From the NCBI RefSeq assembly GCF_001976065.1, contig NZ_MNAH01000007.1, positions 1,115-65,114 on the forward strand: DNA of 64,000 nucleotides. The letters are read 5' to 3'. Positions within the stretch are counted from its first letter, which is position 1; the number at the start of each line of letters is the position of its first letter. The translations under genes were made by a program, and so were the position numbers. Source of the DNA: Pseudomonas putida (GTDB lineage: Bacteria > Pseudomonadota > Gammaproteobacteria > Pseudomonadales > Pseudomonadaceae). Below the pieces are notes generated by a model. That model saw only the letters and a program-made list of their open reading frames with translations, was not told where the DNA came from and searched no databases. This document shows, piece after piece, positions 35,423-44,293 of this stretch.

Positions 35423-35809
35423 ATGATCCGTAGAATCCCCACAGTGGCCTTGCTGATCGGCGCCCTGGCTGTCGCAGGGCAAGCAGAGGCACATGGCGGC
35501 GGTGGCGGCTGGGAAGGTCCGGCGGTATTTGGCGCAATCGTCGGCTCGGCCATCGTTGGCTCGGCAATCATCAACAGTAACCGTCCCGTGTATGTGACGC
35601 CGCAACCGGTCTACGCCCAGCCGGTTTACGCCCAACCGCAGCCGGTATACATGGCGCCACCGCCACCGGTTTACTACCAGCCAGCACCGGTGTATGTGGG
35701 CCAACCCATCTACTATCGCCCGGCGCCGGTCTATTACGGCCCACCCCGTGGCTACTACGGCCCGCCTCGCGGCTATTACGGCCCTCCCCACGGACACGGC
35801 CGCTGGTAA
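35423..35809 (+). CDS. Secreted Tyr/Pro-rich repeat protein
   Basis: This 128-residue protein has a signal peptide (cleavage near AEA-HG, residue 23), a glycine/alanine-rich hydrophobic segment (about 24-52) and a C-terminal region of repeated PVY(x)QP and RGYYGPP units. A GAGGAG ribosome site precedes the ATG. The function is unknown; a surface or envelope role is inferred from composition. Confidence 0.8.
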   Translation: MIRRIPTVALLIGALAVAGQAEAHGGGGGWEGPAVFGAIVGSAIVGSAIINSNRPVYVTPQPVYAQPVYAQPQPVYMAPPPPVYYQPAPVYVGQPIYYRPAPVYYGPPRGYYGPPRGYYGPPHGHGRW

Positions 35810-35816
35810 TCGAAGA

Positions 35817-35844
35817 TTCGCAGGCGCTCGTTCGCGCCTGCGAA
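35817..35844. other. Eleven-base-pair hairpin after Tyr/Pro-rich gene
   Basis: TTCGCAGGCGC pairs with GCGCCTGCGAA around a six-base loop, eight bases past the stop. It has no U-tract and may be a weak terminator or 3'-end protector. Confidence 0.5.
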
Positions 35845-35977
35845 CTGCCGTTCGTCGTCGCAGGTCTGGAAAAATCCTGTCAGTGTCGCTATCGGGACAG
35901 TGTCGACTGTCGATGTTGGCAAGATTAAGTGCGGACCTGTCCAACAACAGCAGGTCGATAACAACAAGGACGAGCTT

Positions 35978-36172
35978 ATGCCCACGCAAAACCCGCATCG
36001 CATCAATGGCCTGTGCACTTCCAGCAAGGTCTACAACGCCCTGACCGAACTCAAGCACCTGGAAGGCCATCGCAGCGCCAAGTTCCTTTCGCTGCTGGCG
36101 CAGAACCTGGTGCGCAAAGGCCTGCTCAACGAGCAGGAAGTGGTCCATATGCTCGATCAGGTGGTCGACTGA
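35978..36172 (+). CDS. Small helical protein, 64 residues
   Basis: This soluble, mostly helical protein (MPTQNPHRINGLCTSSKVYN...) has an AAGGA ribosome site. An upstream in-frame start is discounted. It ends in acidic/hydrophobic helices (NEQEVVHMLDQVVD). The function is unknown. Confidence 0.7.
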   Translation: MPTQNPHRINGLCTSSKVYNALTELKHLEGHRSAKFLSLLAQNLVRKGLLNEQEVVHMLDQVVD

Positions 36173-36284
36173 GCGCCAGCCGGCCCGCTGACCTCACTGG
36201 CATCAATGACCACTATTGAAAGCGTTGATTGTTCCTCGAAGCGCCCGGACCGTAAGGTGACTCCACAGATTGATGGAGGTCCTT

Positions 36285-36479
36285 ATGATGTCTCAAGTAC
36301 AAATCATGTCCGTTATCGGCAGCGCCGTTCCCGCACCGCTCAGGGCGCTTGGCTTGCTCGCCTGCTGGTACCTGGTCCAGGACGGCGAACAGATCAGCGG
36401 CCCGCTCACCTCGCTTCCCGACGCCCAGGCGCTGTCCCAGCGACTCGGCATGGGACAGGCTGGCAAGCTCAGCGCCTAA
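36285..36479 (+). CDS. Small protein, 64 residues
   Basis: The frame starts MMSQVQIMSVIGSAVPAPLR after a strong GGAGG site. A tryptophan-containing segment (LACWYLVQDGEQISGPLTSL) and a helical tail follow. The stop codon overlaps the stop of the convergent AI-2E-family gene by three bases. The function is unknown. Confidence 0.7.
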   Translation: MMSQVQIMSVIGSAVPAPLRALGLLACWYLVQDGEQISGPLTSLPDAQALSQRLGMGQAGKLSA

Positions 36480-37534
36480 GGCAGCTGGACCCGCGGCTTG
36501 GTCTCGATGAAAATGGCCCAGCTCGACATGAACAGGGCCGCGATCAACGGGCCGATGACAAAACCGTTGAGCCCGAACATCGCCAGGCCACCCAGAGTCG
36601 AGATCAGGATCATGTAGTCCGGCATCTTCGTGTCCTTGCCCACCAGGATCGGTCGCAGCACGTTATCCACCAGGCCTATCACGAATATCCCGAACAACCC
36701 CAGTACCACGCCCTGCCAGATAGCGCCGGTGAGCAGGAAAAATGCCGCTACGGGCGCCCAGACAATTCCCGCCCCGACCGCCGGCAACAGCGACAGAAAC
36801 GCCATCAACACCGCCCAGACCAGTGCGCTGGGAATGTCCAGGAACCAGAAGATCAAACCGCCTAATGCACCCTGGGTCATCGCCACGAGCAGATTGCCCT
36901 TCACCGTGGCCCGCACCACGCGGTTGAACTTGAGCTGCAGACGGCGCTTCTGGTGTTCCTCCAGCGGCACGGCCATGCGCACCTTGCGCGCCAGTTCGGC
37001 TCCGTCGCGCAGGAAGAAAAACAGCAGGTAGAGCATGATGAAAAAGCTGACGACGAACTCGAACGTGCCCTGGCCAAGAATGAACACCCGATTCGTCACC
37101 TCGCCACCCGCCATCGCGCTCTTGACGATCTTCTCCCGTAGCCCATTCAGCTCACCCACGCCGAACCGGTCGAGCAAATGCTGGAAATACGGCGGCAGGC
37201 TGTGCTTGAACTGCGTCACATAGCCGGCAATGTCCAGCTCACCGCTTTCGACGCTCTTGTACAGCGCCGCGCCTTCCTGAACCAGCAGCATGCTGATGAT
37301 GATCACGGGCAGGATCGCGATCACCAGGCAGATGCTCAAGGTACACAGCGAAGTCAGGTTGCGCTGCCAGCCGAACTTGAGTTGCAACCGGCGCTGCATC
37401 GGCGCAAAGACAATCCCCAGGATCACCGCCCAGAACACCGCACCGTAGAACGGCAGCAGGATCCAGATGAACGCAATGCTCACCAACACCAGCAAAACCG
37501 CCAGCGATTTATCTTTCAGCGTCTCTTCGTTCAT
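36476..37534 (-). CDS. AI-2E family permease (PerM-like)
   Basis: This 352-residue membrane protein matches the AI-2E transporter/PerM superfamily, with about eight membrane helices and a large central soluble loop (about 85-150). The conserved motif LRPILVGKDTKMPDYMILIS is present near residue 300. Members move varied substrates (autoinducer-2, Na+/H+), so the substrate is not assigned. Confidence 0.9.
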   Translation of the reverse strand: MNEETLKDKSLAVLLVLVSIAFIWILLPFYGAVFWAVILGIVFAPMQRRLQLKFGWQRNLTSLCTLSICLVIAILPVIIISMLLVQEGAALYKSVESGELDIAGYVTQFKHSLPPYFQHLLDRFGVGELNGLREKIVKSAMAGGEVTNRVFILGQGTFEFVVSFFIMLYLLFFFLRDGAELARKVRMAVPLEEHQKRRLQLKFNRVVRATVKGNLLVAMTQGALGGLIFWFLDIPSALVWAVLMAFLSLLPAVGAGIVWAPVAAFFLLTGAIWQGVVLGLFGIFVIGLVDNVLRPILVGKDTKMPDYMILISTLGGLAMFGLNGFVIGPLIAALFMSSWAIFIETKPRVQLP

Positions 37535-37672
37535 GTCCGATCCAGGTCAGTCCACCGGCACGCAACGTTGCGCCCTGATGGTTAGGCCACTACGGCGCGC
37601 GCGAGTGCCGTGCGCTTGGTGAAAAAGCATGGCAAGGGAGGTGTCGAAGAGATCAGTCGTCAAATTCCAGGC

Positions 37673-37699
37673 AAAAAAAAGGGGAGCACATGCCCCCCC
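37673..37699 (-). terminator. Intrinsic terminator of pycB
   Basis: A GC-rich stem (GGGG-GCA with TGC-CCCC, one bulge) is followed by eight Ts on the minus strand, 33 bases beyond the pycB stop. Confidence 0.85.
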
Positions 37700-37731
37700 G
37701 AGGTTTAAAGCGTTGTATCGCGGCTGTTAAC

Positions 37732-39540
37732 TCAGCCTTCGATCTCGATCAGGATCTCGCCCGGGTTCACCCGGTCGCCCTTGGCCACGTGGATGGCGGT
37801 GACTTTGCCGGCGATGGCCGCCTGGACTTCGGTTTCCATCTTCATCGCTTCGGTGATCAACACAGCCTGGCCCGCCTTGACGGTGTCGCCCTCCTTGACC
37901 AGCACATCAACGATGTTGCCTGGCATGGTGGTGCTGACGTGGCCCGGGGCCGACGCCTGCTTGCGTTTGCTGCTGCCACCGCCGACGAATTCATTGAGCG
38001 GTTCGAACACCACTTCTTCCGGCATGCCGTCGATGGACAGGTAGAAGTGACGCTTGCCTTCGGCCTTGACGCCGACACCGGTGATGTCGACGCGGTAGGT
38101 TTCGCCGTGGACGTCGATGACGAACTCGGTTGGCACGCCTTCACCGCCGGCCGAGGCGACGCCACCGGCTTCAGGAATCGGCAACAGCACTTCAGGGGTC
38201 AAGGTGCCCGCTGCGCGCTCTTCGAGGAACTTGCGCCCGATGTCCGGGAACATGGCGTAGGTCAGCACGTCTTCTTCAGACTTGGCCAGGGCACCGATAT
38301 CGGCACGCAGCTTGGCCATTTCCGGCTTGAGCAGGTCGGCTGGACGAACGTCGATCACTTCTTCGCTGCCAATGGCCTGGCGACGCAGTTGCTCGTTCAC
38401 AGGCGCCGGCGCCTTGCCGTAGCCGCCTTGCAGGTACAGCTTCACTTCGTTGGTGATGGTCTTGTAGCGCTCGCCGGCCAACACGTTGAAGAACGCCTGG
38501 GTGCCGACGATCTGCGAAGTCGGGGTCACCAGTGGCGGGAAACCGAGGTCTTCGCGAACGCGCGGAATCTCTGCCAGCACTTCGCTCATGCGGTTCAGGG
38601 CGCCCTGCTCTTTCAACTGGTTGGCCAGGTTGGAAATCATCCCGCCCGGTACCTGGTTGACTTGAACACGGGTGTCGACGGCGGTGAATTCGCTTTCGAA
38701 CTGGTGGTACTTCTTGCGCACGGCGTAGAAGTACAGGCCGATCTCTTGCAGCAGTTCCAGGTTCAGGCCAGTGTCGAACTCGGTGCCCTTGAGCGCAGCA
38801 ACCATCGACTCGGTGCCCGGGTGGCTGGTGCCCGAGGCGAAGCTGGAGATCGCGGTGTCGATGTGGTCGGCGCCGTTTTCGATAGCCTTGAGCTGGCACA
38901 TGGTGGCCAGACCGGCGGTGTCATGGGAGTGAATGAACACAGGCAGCGACTGTTCGGCTTTCAACGCCCGCACCAGTTCGCCGGTGGCGTACGGGGTCAA
39001 CAGGCCGGCCATGTCCTTGATCGCCACCGAGTCGCAACCCATGGCTTCCATTTGCTTGGCTTGGGCCACGAACGCGTCGATGGTGTGCACCGGGCTGGTG
39101 GTGTAGGCGATGGTGCCCTGGGCATGCTTGCCGGCAGCTTTCACCGCTTCGATGGCCACGCGCAGGTTACGCACGTCGTTCATGGCGTCGAAGATGCGGA
39201 ACACGTCGATGCCGTTGACCGCTGCCTTGGCGACAAAGGCCTTGACCACGTCGTCGCTGTAGTGGCGGTAGCCCAGCAGGTTCTGGCCGCGCAGGAGCAT
39301 TTGCAGGCGTGTGTTAGGCAGTGCGGCGCGCAGTTGGCGCAGACGCTCCCACGGGTCTTCCTTGAGGAAACGTACGCAGGCGTCGAACGTCGCGCCGCCC
39401 CAGCATTCCAGCGACCAGTAGCCAACCTTGTCGAGCTTGTCGCAGATCGGCAGCATGTCTTCGGTGCGCATGCGGGTCGCGAGCAGCGATTGGTGGGCGT
39501 CGCGCAGGATGGTGTCGGTTACATGAATCTTCTTGCTCAT
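37732..39540 (-). CDS. pycB: Pyruvate carboxylase subunit B
   Basis: This 602-residue subunit transfers carboxyl from biotin to pyruvate, forming oxaloacetate. It has an N-terminal carboxyltransferase TIM barrel (begins VTDTILRDAHQSLLATR), a PYC_OADA conserved domain and a C-terminal biotinyl domain with the biotinylated Lys567 in EAMKMET. It resembles oxaloacetate decarboxylase alpha, but the partnership with pycA, 11 bases upstream, and the absence of beta/gamma subunits support carboxylase. The start at 39540 is used. Confidence 0.93.
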   Translation of the reverse strand: MSKKIHVTDTILRDAHQSLLATRMRTEDMLPICDKLDKVGYWSLECWGGATFDACVRFLKEDPWERLRQLRAALPNTRLQMLLRGQNLLGYRHYSDDVVKAFVAKAAVNGIDVFRIFDAMNDVRNLRVAIEAVKAAGKHAQGTIAYTTSPVHTIDAFVAQAKQMEAMGCDSVAIKDMAGLLTPYATGELVRALKAEQSLPVFIHSHDTAGLATMCQLKAIENGADHIDTAISSFASGTSHPGTESMVAALKGTEFDTGLNLELLQEIGLYFYAVRKKYHQFESEFTAVDTRVQVNQVPGGMISNLANQLKEQGALNRMSEVLAEIPRVREDLGFPPLVTPTSQIVGTQAFFNVLAGERYKTITNEVKLYLQGGYGKAPAPVNEQLRRQAIGSEEVIDVRPADLLKPEMAKLRADIGALAKSEEDVLTYAMFPDIGRKFLEERAAGTLTPEVLLPIPEAGGVASAGGEGVPTEFVIDVHGETYRVDITGVGVKAEGKRHFYLSIDGMPEEVVFEPLNEFVGGGSSKRKQASAPGHVSTTMPGNIVDVLVKEGDTVKAGQAVLITEAMKMETEVQAAIAGKVTAIHVAKGDRVNPGEILIEIEG

Positions 39541-39551
39541 TGTTCTATTCC

Positions 39552-40967
39552 TCACAGGCCTGCGTGGGCGGCGATGGCGGCGGCGATGGCCAGGGCCAGC
39601 TCTTCGGGTTTGCGCTTGATCGAGTAGTTGGTCAGTTCAGGGTGGCTTTCGACGAAGCTGGTGTTGAACTGGCCGCTACGGAATTCCGGGTTACGCAGGA
39701 TTTCCTGGTAGTACGCGGCAGTGGTCTTGACGCCTTGCACACGCATGTCGTCCAGTGCGCGCAAGCCACGGTCCATCGCTTCTTCCCAGGTCAGCGCCCA
39801 GACCACCAGTTTCAGGCACATGGAGTCGTAGAACGGTGGAATGGTGTAGCCGGTGTAGATCGCCGTGTCGGTCCGCACGCCCGGACCGCCGGGTGCGTAG
39901 TAACGGGTGATCTTGCCAAAGCTGGGCAGGAAGTTGTTTTTCGGGTCTTCGGCGTTGATCCGGAATTGCAGCGCGAAACCGCGGTGCTGGATGTCTTCCT
40001 GCTTCACCGAGAGCGGCAGGCCGGACGCAATGCGGATCTGCTCGCGGACGATGTCGATGCCGGTGATTTCCTCGGTGATGGTGTGTTCCACCTGCACCCG
40101 GGTGTTCATTTCCATGAAGTACACCTCGCCCTCGGCGAGCAGGAACTCCACGGTACCGGCGTTCTCGTAACCCACGGCCTTGGCTGCACGCACCGACAGG
40201 TCGCCGATGTAGGCGCGCTGTTCCGGGGTCAGTTGCGGGCTCGGGGCGATTTCGATGAGCTTCTGGTTGCGGCGCTGGATCGAGCAATCACGCTCGAACA
40301 GGTGCACCACGTTGCCAAAGCTGTCACCGAGGATCTGCGCTTCGATGTGCTTGGGGTTGACGATGCACTTTTCCAGGAACACTTCCGCGGAACCGAACGC
40401 CTTGGTGGCTTCGGAAATGACGCGCGGGAATGCCTGTTCAAGTTCTTCACGGCTGTTGCAGCGACGGATACCGCGACCGCCACCACCGGAAGTGGCCTTG
40501 AGCATGACCGGGTAACCAATGCGGTCGCCTTCGGTCAGCGCTTCTTCGATACCGGCGACGTTGCCTTCGGTTCCCGGGGTGACCGGAACACCTGCCTTGA
40601 TCATGCTGCGGCGGGCTTCGGTCTTGTCGCCCATGCGGCGAATGACTTCAGCCGATGGACCGATGAATTTGATCCCGCGTTCGGCGCAGATATCTGCCAG
40701 TTCGGCGTTTTCCGACAGGAAACCGTAGCCTGGGTGCAAGGCATCGCAACCGGTTTCCACAGCCAGGTTCACCAGCTTGCGCGGGTTCAGGTAACCGGCC
40801 AGTGGCTCGGCACCAATACTGTGGGCCTCATCCGCACGCTTGACATGCAGGGCATGGCGATCGGCGTCGGAATAGATCGCGACCGAGCGAATGCCCATTT
40901 CGGCACAAGCGCGTACGATTCGTACGGCAATCTCACCACGGTTGGCGATCAGGATCTTTTTTATCAC
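39552..40967 (-). CDS. pycA: Pyruvate carboxylase subunit A (biotin carboxylase)
   Basis: This 471-residue ATP-grasp enzyme carboxylates biotin using bicarbonate and ATP. It has the biotin carboxylase start IKKILIANRGEIAVRIVRA, the glycine-rich loop KATSGGGGRGIR, the catalytic EMNTRVQVEHTITEEITG segment and the C-terminal domain. It is the first gene of the pycA-pycB operon and is divergent from pycR. Confidence 0.95.
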   Translation of the reverse strand: MIKKILIANRGEIAVRIVRACAEMGIRSVAIYSDADRHALHVKRADEAHSIGAEPLAGYLNPRKLVNLAVETGCDALHPGYGFLSENAELADICAERGIKFIGPSAEVIRRMGDKTEARRSMIKAGVPVTPGTEGNVAGIEEALTEGDRIGYPVMLKATSGGGGRGIRRCNSREELEQAFPRVISEATKAFGSAEVFLEKCIVNPKHIEAQILGDSFGNVVHLFERDCSIQRRNQKLIEIAPSPQLTPEQRAYIGDLSVRAAKAVGYENAGTVEFLLAEGEVYFMEMNTRVQVEHTITEEITGIDIVREQIRIASGLPLSVKQEDIQHRGFALQFRINAEDPKNNFLPSFGKITRYYAPGGPGVRTDTAIYTGYTIPPFYDSMCLKLVVWALTWEEAMDRGLRALDDMRVQGVKTTAAYYQEILRNPEFRSGQFNTSFVESHPELTNYSIKRKPEELALAIAAAIAAHAGL

Positions 40968-41022
40968 TTGGAGTTTCCCTTGATCCGGTGGTACCCACGA
41001 CCTGCTTGACAGGTCGACGCGT

Positions 41023-41044
41023 GACCAAATGTTTCAGTTTGGTC
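41023..41044. promoter_or_regulatory. Inverted repeat in the pycA-pycR gap
   Basis: GACCAAA and TTTGGTC flank an eight-base centre, 56 bases upstream of the pycA start. It is a candidate operator for pycA. Confidence 0.45.
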
Positions 41045-41103
41045 GCAACGCCACACTAGCGCTCACAAGGGATTAACAAAAATGAATAATTATTGGGTCG
41101 TGC

Positions 41104-41119
41104 ATAAGTAAAGACTTAT
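41104..41119. promoter_or_regulatory. Putative LysR-type site upstream of pycR
   Basis: ATAAGT and ACTTAT form a perfect inverted repeat with a four-base centre, matching the ATAA-N8-TTAT dyad often bound by LysR regulators. It is 38 bases before the pycR start, in the place for an autoregulatory or recognition site. Confidence 0.5.
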
Positions 41120-41156
41120 AGTTGACGCATCAGCCCGTGGCCAGAGTGTCCAGAAA

Positions 41157-42119
41157 ATGCGTAAGTCCTTGATGCGTATGACATTGCGTCAATTGCAAAT
41201 CTTCAACGAAGTCTGCGACCTGAGGTCCTACAGCCGCGCAGCCGACGAAATGTCTCTCACGCAACCGGCCGTCAGCCTACAGATTCGTCAACTTGAGGAG
41301 CTGGTGGGCCAGCCACTGTTCGATTATGTCGGCAAGAAACTCTACATGACCGAAGCGGCGGAAGCCCTGCAACGCGCGAGCCGGGACATCTTCGGACGGT
41401 TGGAAAACCTCGACATGCAGCTGTCGGACATGCAGGGCTCACTGCAGGGCCAACTGAAACTGGCGGTGGAATCCAGCGCCAAGTATTTCGTACCGCATCT
41501 ATTTGCCGCCTTCAAGCGCCAGCATCCGGAAGTCAACCTGCAACTGACGGTGGTCAATCGCGCCCAGGTGATTCGGCGACTGTCGGACAACCGCGATGAC
41601 CTGGTGATCATGTCCATGGTGCCCCAGGACATGGGGCTGGAGTTCCTGCCGTTCCTGAACAATCCGATCGTTGCGGTCGCACCGCCCGACCACCCGCTGT
41701 GCCATGTGGGACCATTGCGCCTGCAGGATCTTGAGCCCTACACCTTGCTGATGCGCGAGGTGGGGTCGGGAACGCGTCTGGCCTGCGAAGAGTACTTCAA
41801 GGAAAAGCGCGTGCACTTCAACCAGACCCAGGAGGTCTCTTCGGCCGAAGCCCAACGTGAATGCGTGCTGGCGGGTCTGGGCGTAGCACTGTTGACGCGC
41901 CACGCCCTGAACCTTGAATTGGCCACCGGCGGTTTGATCGAGTTGCCGATCGACGAACTGCCGCTCTACCGCAGCTGGTGTCTGGTACAGGCCAAGGCCA
42001 AACGCCTGTCACCGGTGGCTCACGCCTTCCTTGCGTTCATTCGTAGCGAAAGAATTCAGATCAGCGCGCTGGTTGAGCGCTTCGACGGGAAGCTGTCGGC
42101 GCCGCCTGCCAGTAATTGA
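41157..42119 (+). CDS. pycR: LysR-family regulator beside pyc genes (PycR-like)
   Basis: This 320-residue LysR-type regulator has a helix-turn-helix at about residues 25-45 (SRAADEMSLTQPAVSLQIRQL) and an effector domain of the CysB/CbbR type. Its divergent position next to pycA matches PycR of P. aeruginosa, a known regulator of the pyruvate carboxylase genes. The start could also be the ATG at 41172 or 41178 (MTLRQLQIF). Confidence 0.85.
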   Translation: MRKSLMRMTLRQLQIFNEVCDLRSYSRAADEMSLTQPAVSLQIRQLEELVGQPLFDYVGKKLYMTEAAEALQRASRDIFGRLENLDMQLSDMQGSLQGQLKLAVESSAKYFVPHLFAAFKRQHPEVNLQLTVVNRAQVIRRLSDNRDDLVIMSMVPQDMGLEFLPFLNNPIVAVAPPDHPLCHVGPLRLQDLEPYTLLMREVGSGTRLACEEYFKEKRVHFNQTQEVSSAEAQRECVLAGLGVALLTRHALNLELATGGLIELPIDELPLYRSWCLVQAKAKRLSPVAHAFLAFIRSERIQISALVERFDGKLSAPPASN

Positions 42120-42273
42120 GTTCCAGGTCGCCAGTAAAATCGGCAATCTCGGCGAGAAGCTGGCGTTGTTCGCAGCGATCTTCGATTGCACGACGAAACG
42201 CCATGCGGCGCTGGTCTTCCTGCTGACGACGGGTTTTGACGGCGCTGTTGCGTTCTTCGTAGGGCTGGGCCAT
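42061..42273 (-). CDS. Small basic protein, PA3496-like
   Basis: This 70-residue protein (MAQPYEERNSAVKTRRQQED...) is rich in charged residues and helical. A GGGAG site precedes the ATG at a good distance. It resembles a small conserved Pseudomonas family (PA3496-type, recalled, not searched). Its 3' end overlaps the convergent end of pycR by 59 bases. Confidence 0.68.
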   Translation of the reverse strand: MAQPYEERNSAVKTRRQQEDQRRMAFRRAIEDRCEQRQLLAEIADFTGDLELNYWQAAPTASRRSAQPAR

Positions 42274-42362
42274 TTCGAGTCTCCCAAGTCGAGTACGGGA
42301 GTTTCAAGATAAGCGCGGGGGATGACGGTTTGGCGGCGGGTCAGTTACAGACAGATGAACCC

Positions 42363-42446
42363 TGCAGGAGCTGGCTTGCCAGCGAGGCGCCCGAAAGACA
42401 AACGCATGCCTCAAGGACGCCTTCGCCGGCAAGCCGGGCGCCTACA
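42363..42446. repeat. REP inverted pair
   Basis: CCTGCAGGAGCTGGCTTGCC and CCGGCAAGCCGGGCGCCTAC face each other, the same palindrome family as the array at 1-523, between the small basic gene and hexR. Confidence 0.8.
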
Positions 42447-42448
42447 AA

Positions 42449-43315
42449 TCAGTCGTCCAGGGCTTTTACCGATTTTGGCGACAAACGCAAGCTGCGCAGG
42501 CTGCGCTTGACGCTCTTGAGGTGGTTGACCAGGCTCGGCCCGCGGGCCATGGCCACGCCCATGGCCAACACATCGATGACCACCAGGTGGGCGATACGCG
42601 AGGTCAGCGGCGTGTAGATTTCGGTGTCTTCGTGAACGTCGATGGCCAGGTTGACGGTCGACAGCTCGGCCAGAGGCGTCTGGCTCGGGCACAAGGTGAT
42701 CAAGGAGGCGCCGCTCTCACGCACCAGGTTGGCGGTAATCAGCAAATCCTTGGAGCGACCGGACTGCGAGATGCAGATCGCCACGTCACTCGGCTTCAGG
42801 GTGACCGCCGACATCGCCTGCATATGCGGATCGGAATACGCCGCCGCCGTGAGCAGCAAACGGAAGAATTTGTGTTGCGCATCCGCCGCCACCGCTCCGG
42901 AAGCGCCGAAACCATAGAACTCCACGCGCTGGGCCTGGGACATGAGCGTCACCGCCCGCTGCAATTCCAGCGGATCGAGCTTTTCGCGGACCTCCATCAG
43001 CGTGTGCAGCGTGGTATCGAAAATCTTCAGGCTGTAGTCGGCGACCGAATCGTCCTCATGGATCGCGAACTGCCCAAAACTGGCCCCTGCCGCCAGGCTC
43101 TGGGCCAGCTTGAGCTTCAAGTCCTGGAAACCCGAGCAACCGATGGCGCGGCAAAAGCGCACGATGGTCGGCTCACTGATACCCACGCTGTGGGCCAGGT
43201 CGGCCATGGAACTGTGCATCACGGCCGCAGGATCAAGCAGAACGTGATCGGCAACCTTGAGTTCCGACTTGCGTAACAGGTGGCGAGACTGGGCGATGTG
43301 TTGCAGCAGATTCAA
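42449..43315 (-). CDS. hexR: RpiR-family regulator HexR
   Basis: This 288-residue repressor has an N-terminal RpiR-type helix-turn-helix (about residues 25-60, SVGISEPTIVRFCRAIGCSG) and a SIS sugar-phosphate-binding domain (about 130-255, YGFGASGAVAADAQHKF). HexR senses 2-keto-3-deoxy-6-phosphogluconate and controls central carbon genes. The TTG at 43315 (MNLLQHIAQS) is preferred because a GTG at 43360 lies almost against the operator and has no ribosome site. zwf is not adjacent here. Confidence 0.87.
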   Translation of the reverse strand: MNLLQHIAQSRHLLRKSELKVADHVLLDPAAVMHSSMADLAHSVGISEPTIVRFCRAIGCSGFQDLKLKLAQSLAAGASFGQFAIHEDDSVADYSLKIFDTTLHTLMEVREKLDPLELQRAVTLMSQAQRVEFYGFGASGAVAADAQHKFFRLLLTAAAYSDPHMQAMSAVTLKPSDVAICISQSGRSKDLLITANLVRESGASLITLCPSQTPLAELSTVNLAIDVHEDTEIYTPLTSRIAHLVVIDVLAMGVAMARGPSLVNHLKSVKRSLRSLRLSPKSVKALDD

Positions 43316-43363
43316 AGGGCTGGACTCTTTTTTATTTGGCAGGCGCCGGGGATGTAGCACGCT

Positions 43364-43378
43364 TGTAGTTATACTACA
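43364..43378. promoter_or_regulatory. HexR operator upstream of hexR
   Basis: TGTAGTTATACTACA is an exact match to the described HexR consensus TGTARTwwwAYTACA. It sits 49 bases before the preferred start, implying autoregulation. Confidence 0.82.
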
Positions 43379-43495
43379 TGAATCGTCTTTTTGCCTGCTG
43401 AATAAGTAACTGAATTGTCTTTGTCACACCCTGTTTTAGCGGTATGAGCCTTATGTAGCAGTAAATCCGGCCTTTGCCGCCAAGGATTTTTCGCG

Positions 43496-43522
43496 AAAAA
43501 AAAGCCCGCAGTGTGAGCGGGC
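43496..43522 (-). terminator. Intrinsic terminator of hiuH
   Basis: GCCCGC pairs with GCGGGC around a seven-base loop, followed by eight Ts on the minus strand. Confidence 0.87.
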
Positions 43523-43581
43523 GAAAGACCAAAGAAGCTATATGCGCAGTCGCTTCATTGATGAGCAAGCCGCTTGGGGGA

Positions 43582-43935
43582 TCAGCTTCCTCGGTACGTT
43601 GAATAGCTGTAGGGCGAAATCAACAGCGGAACATGGTAGTGATCCTGCTCGGCAGAGATGCCAAAACGCAGCACCACTACATCCAGGAACGCAGGCGTAG
43701 GCAACTGCACGCCACGTGCGCGGTAGTAATCGCCTGCATGAAACTGCACCTGATAGACCCCGGTGCGGTAGTCATCGCCCTGCAGCAGCGGTGCATCGAC
43801 ACGGCCATCGCTGTTGGTTATCGCGCTGGCGACCAATTCCAGCTGCGAGCCTTCAACGCGGTACAACTCGACCTTGATCGAGCTGCCCGGGCAACCGTGT
43901 GCAGCGTCCAAAACGTGTGTAGTCAAACGTCCCAT
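43582..43935 (-). CDS. hiuH: 5-hydroxyisourate hydrolase
   Basis: This 117-residue transthyretin-fold enzyme hydrolyses 5-hydroxyisourate to OHCU, the second step of urate oxidation. The N-terminal LTTHVLDAAHGCPG with catalytic His and the C-terminal YSTYRGS signature are intact. The start at 43935 gives the family length. It is divergent from puuE with shared regulatory DNA and ends at its own terminator. Confidence 0.95.
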   Translation of the reverse strand: MGRLTTHVLDAAHGCPGSSIKVELYRVEGSQLELVASAITNSDGRVDAPLLQGDDYRTGVYQVQFHAGDYYRARGVQLPTPAFLDVVVLRFGISAEQDHYHVPLLISPYSYSTYRGS

Positions 43936-44066
43936 TGATTCTGCGCGCCTGCCTGCATGGAAGCAGCCAGACCTCGCGCCTCCCGAAGTCAGTTGAAAAG
44001 GAGACCGCACCGATTCGGAGCACGAAAAGCTGCGGCGAGCGACTGATTAAGACATTTTTCAAAAAA

Positions 44067-44078
44067 ATTGTACACAAT
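44067..44078. promoter_or_regulatory. Palindromic operator, hiuH side
   Basis: ATTGTACACAAT is a perfect 12-base palindrome fitting the FadR/GntR pattern TNGT-N-ACNA, 132 bases before the hiuH start. Confidence 0.65.
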
Positions 44079-44283
44079 AAAAACGACATTTCGTCCGACA
44101 CCGCCAACCCACAGGCTTTTGCCGTCGATTTTCCAGCGATCCTTGCGCTTGCGCTGCTTTCAAGCCGTTAGTTGACCAATCAGGCAAATTTCTTGCACGG
44201 GACGGGTAAGAGCAAGGAAACCGCAAGTCAGATGACCGCTGATGAAAAATGCAAAAAATCAGGCTTACAAAATCAATATAAAG

Positions 44284-44293
44284 TTGTATACAA
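44284..44293. promoter_or_regulatory. Palindromic operator, puuE side
   Basis: TTGTATACAA is a perfect 10-base palindrome of the same type as the one at 44067, 86 bases before the puuE start and overlapping its candidate -10 box. Confidence 0.65.

Noticed and set aside
37732..39540. Oxaloacetate decarboxylase alpha instead of pyruvate carboxylase B
   Set aside because: No beta or gamma subunits are present and the gene is paired with a biotin carboxylase next to a PycR-like regulator.
42009..42287. 92-codon minus-strand frame over the end of pycR
   Set aside because: A different frame (42061-42273) has a better ribosome site and composition and was chosen.
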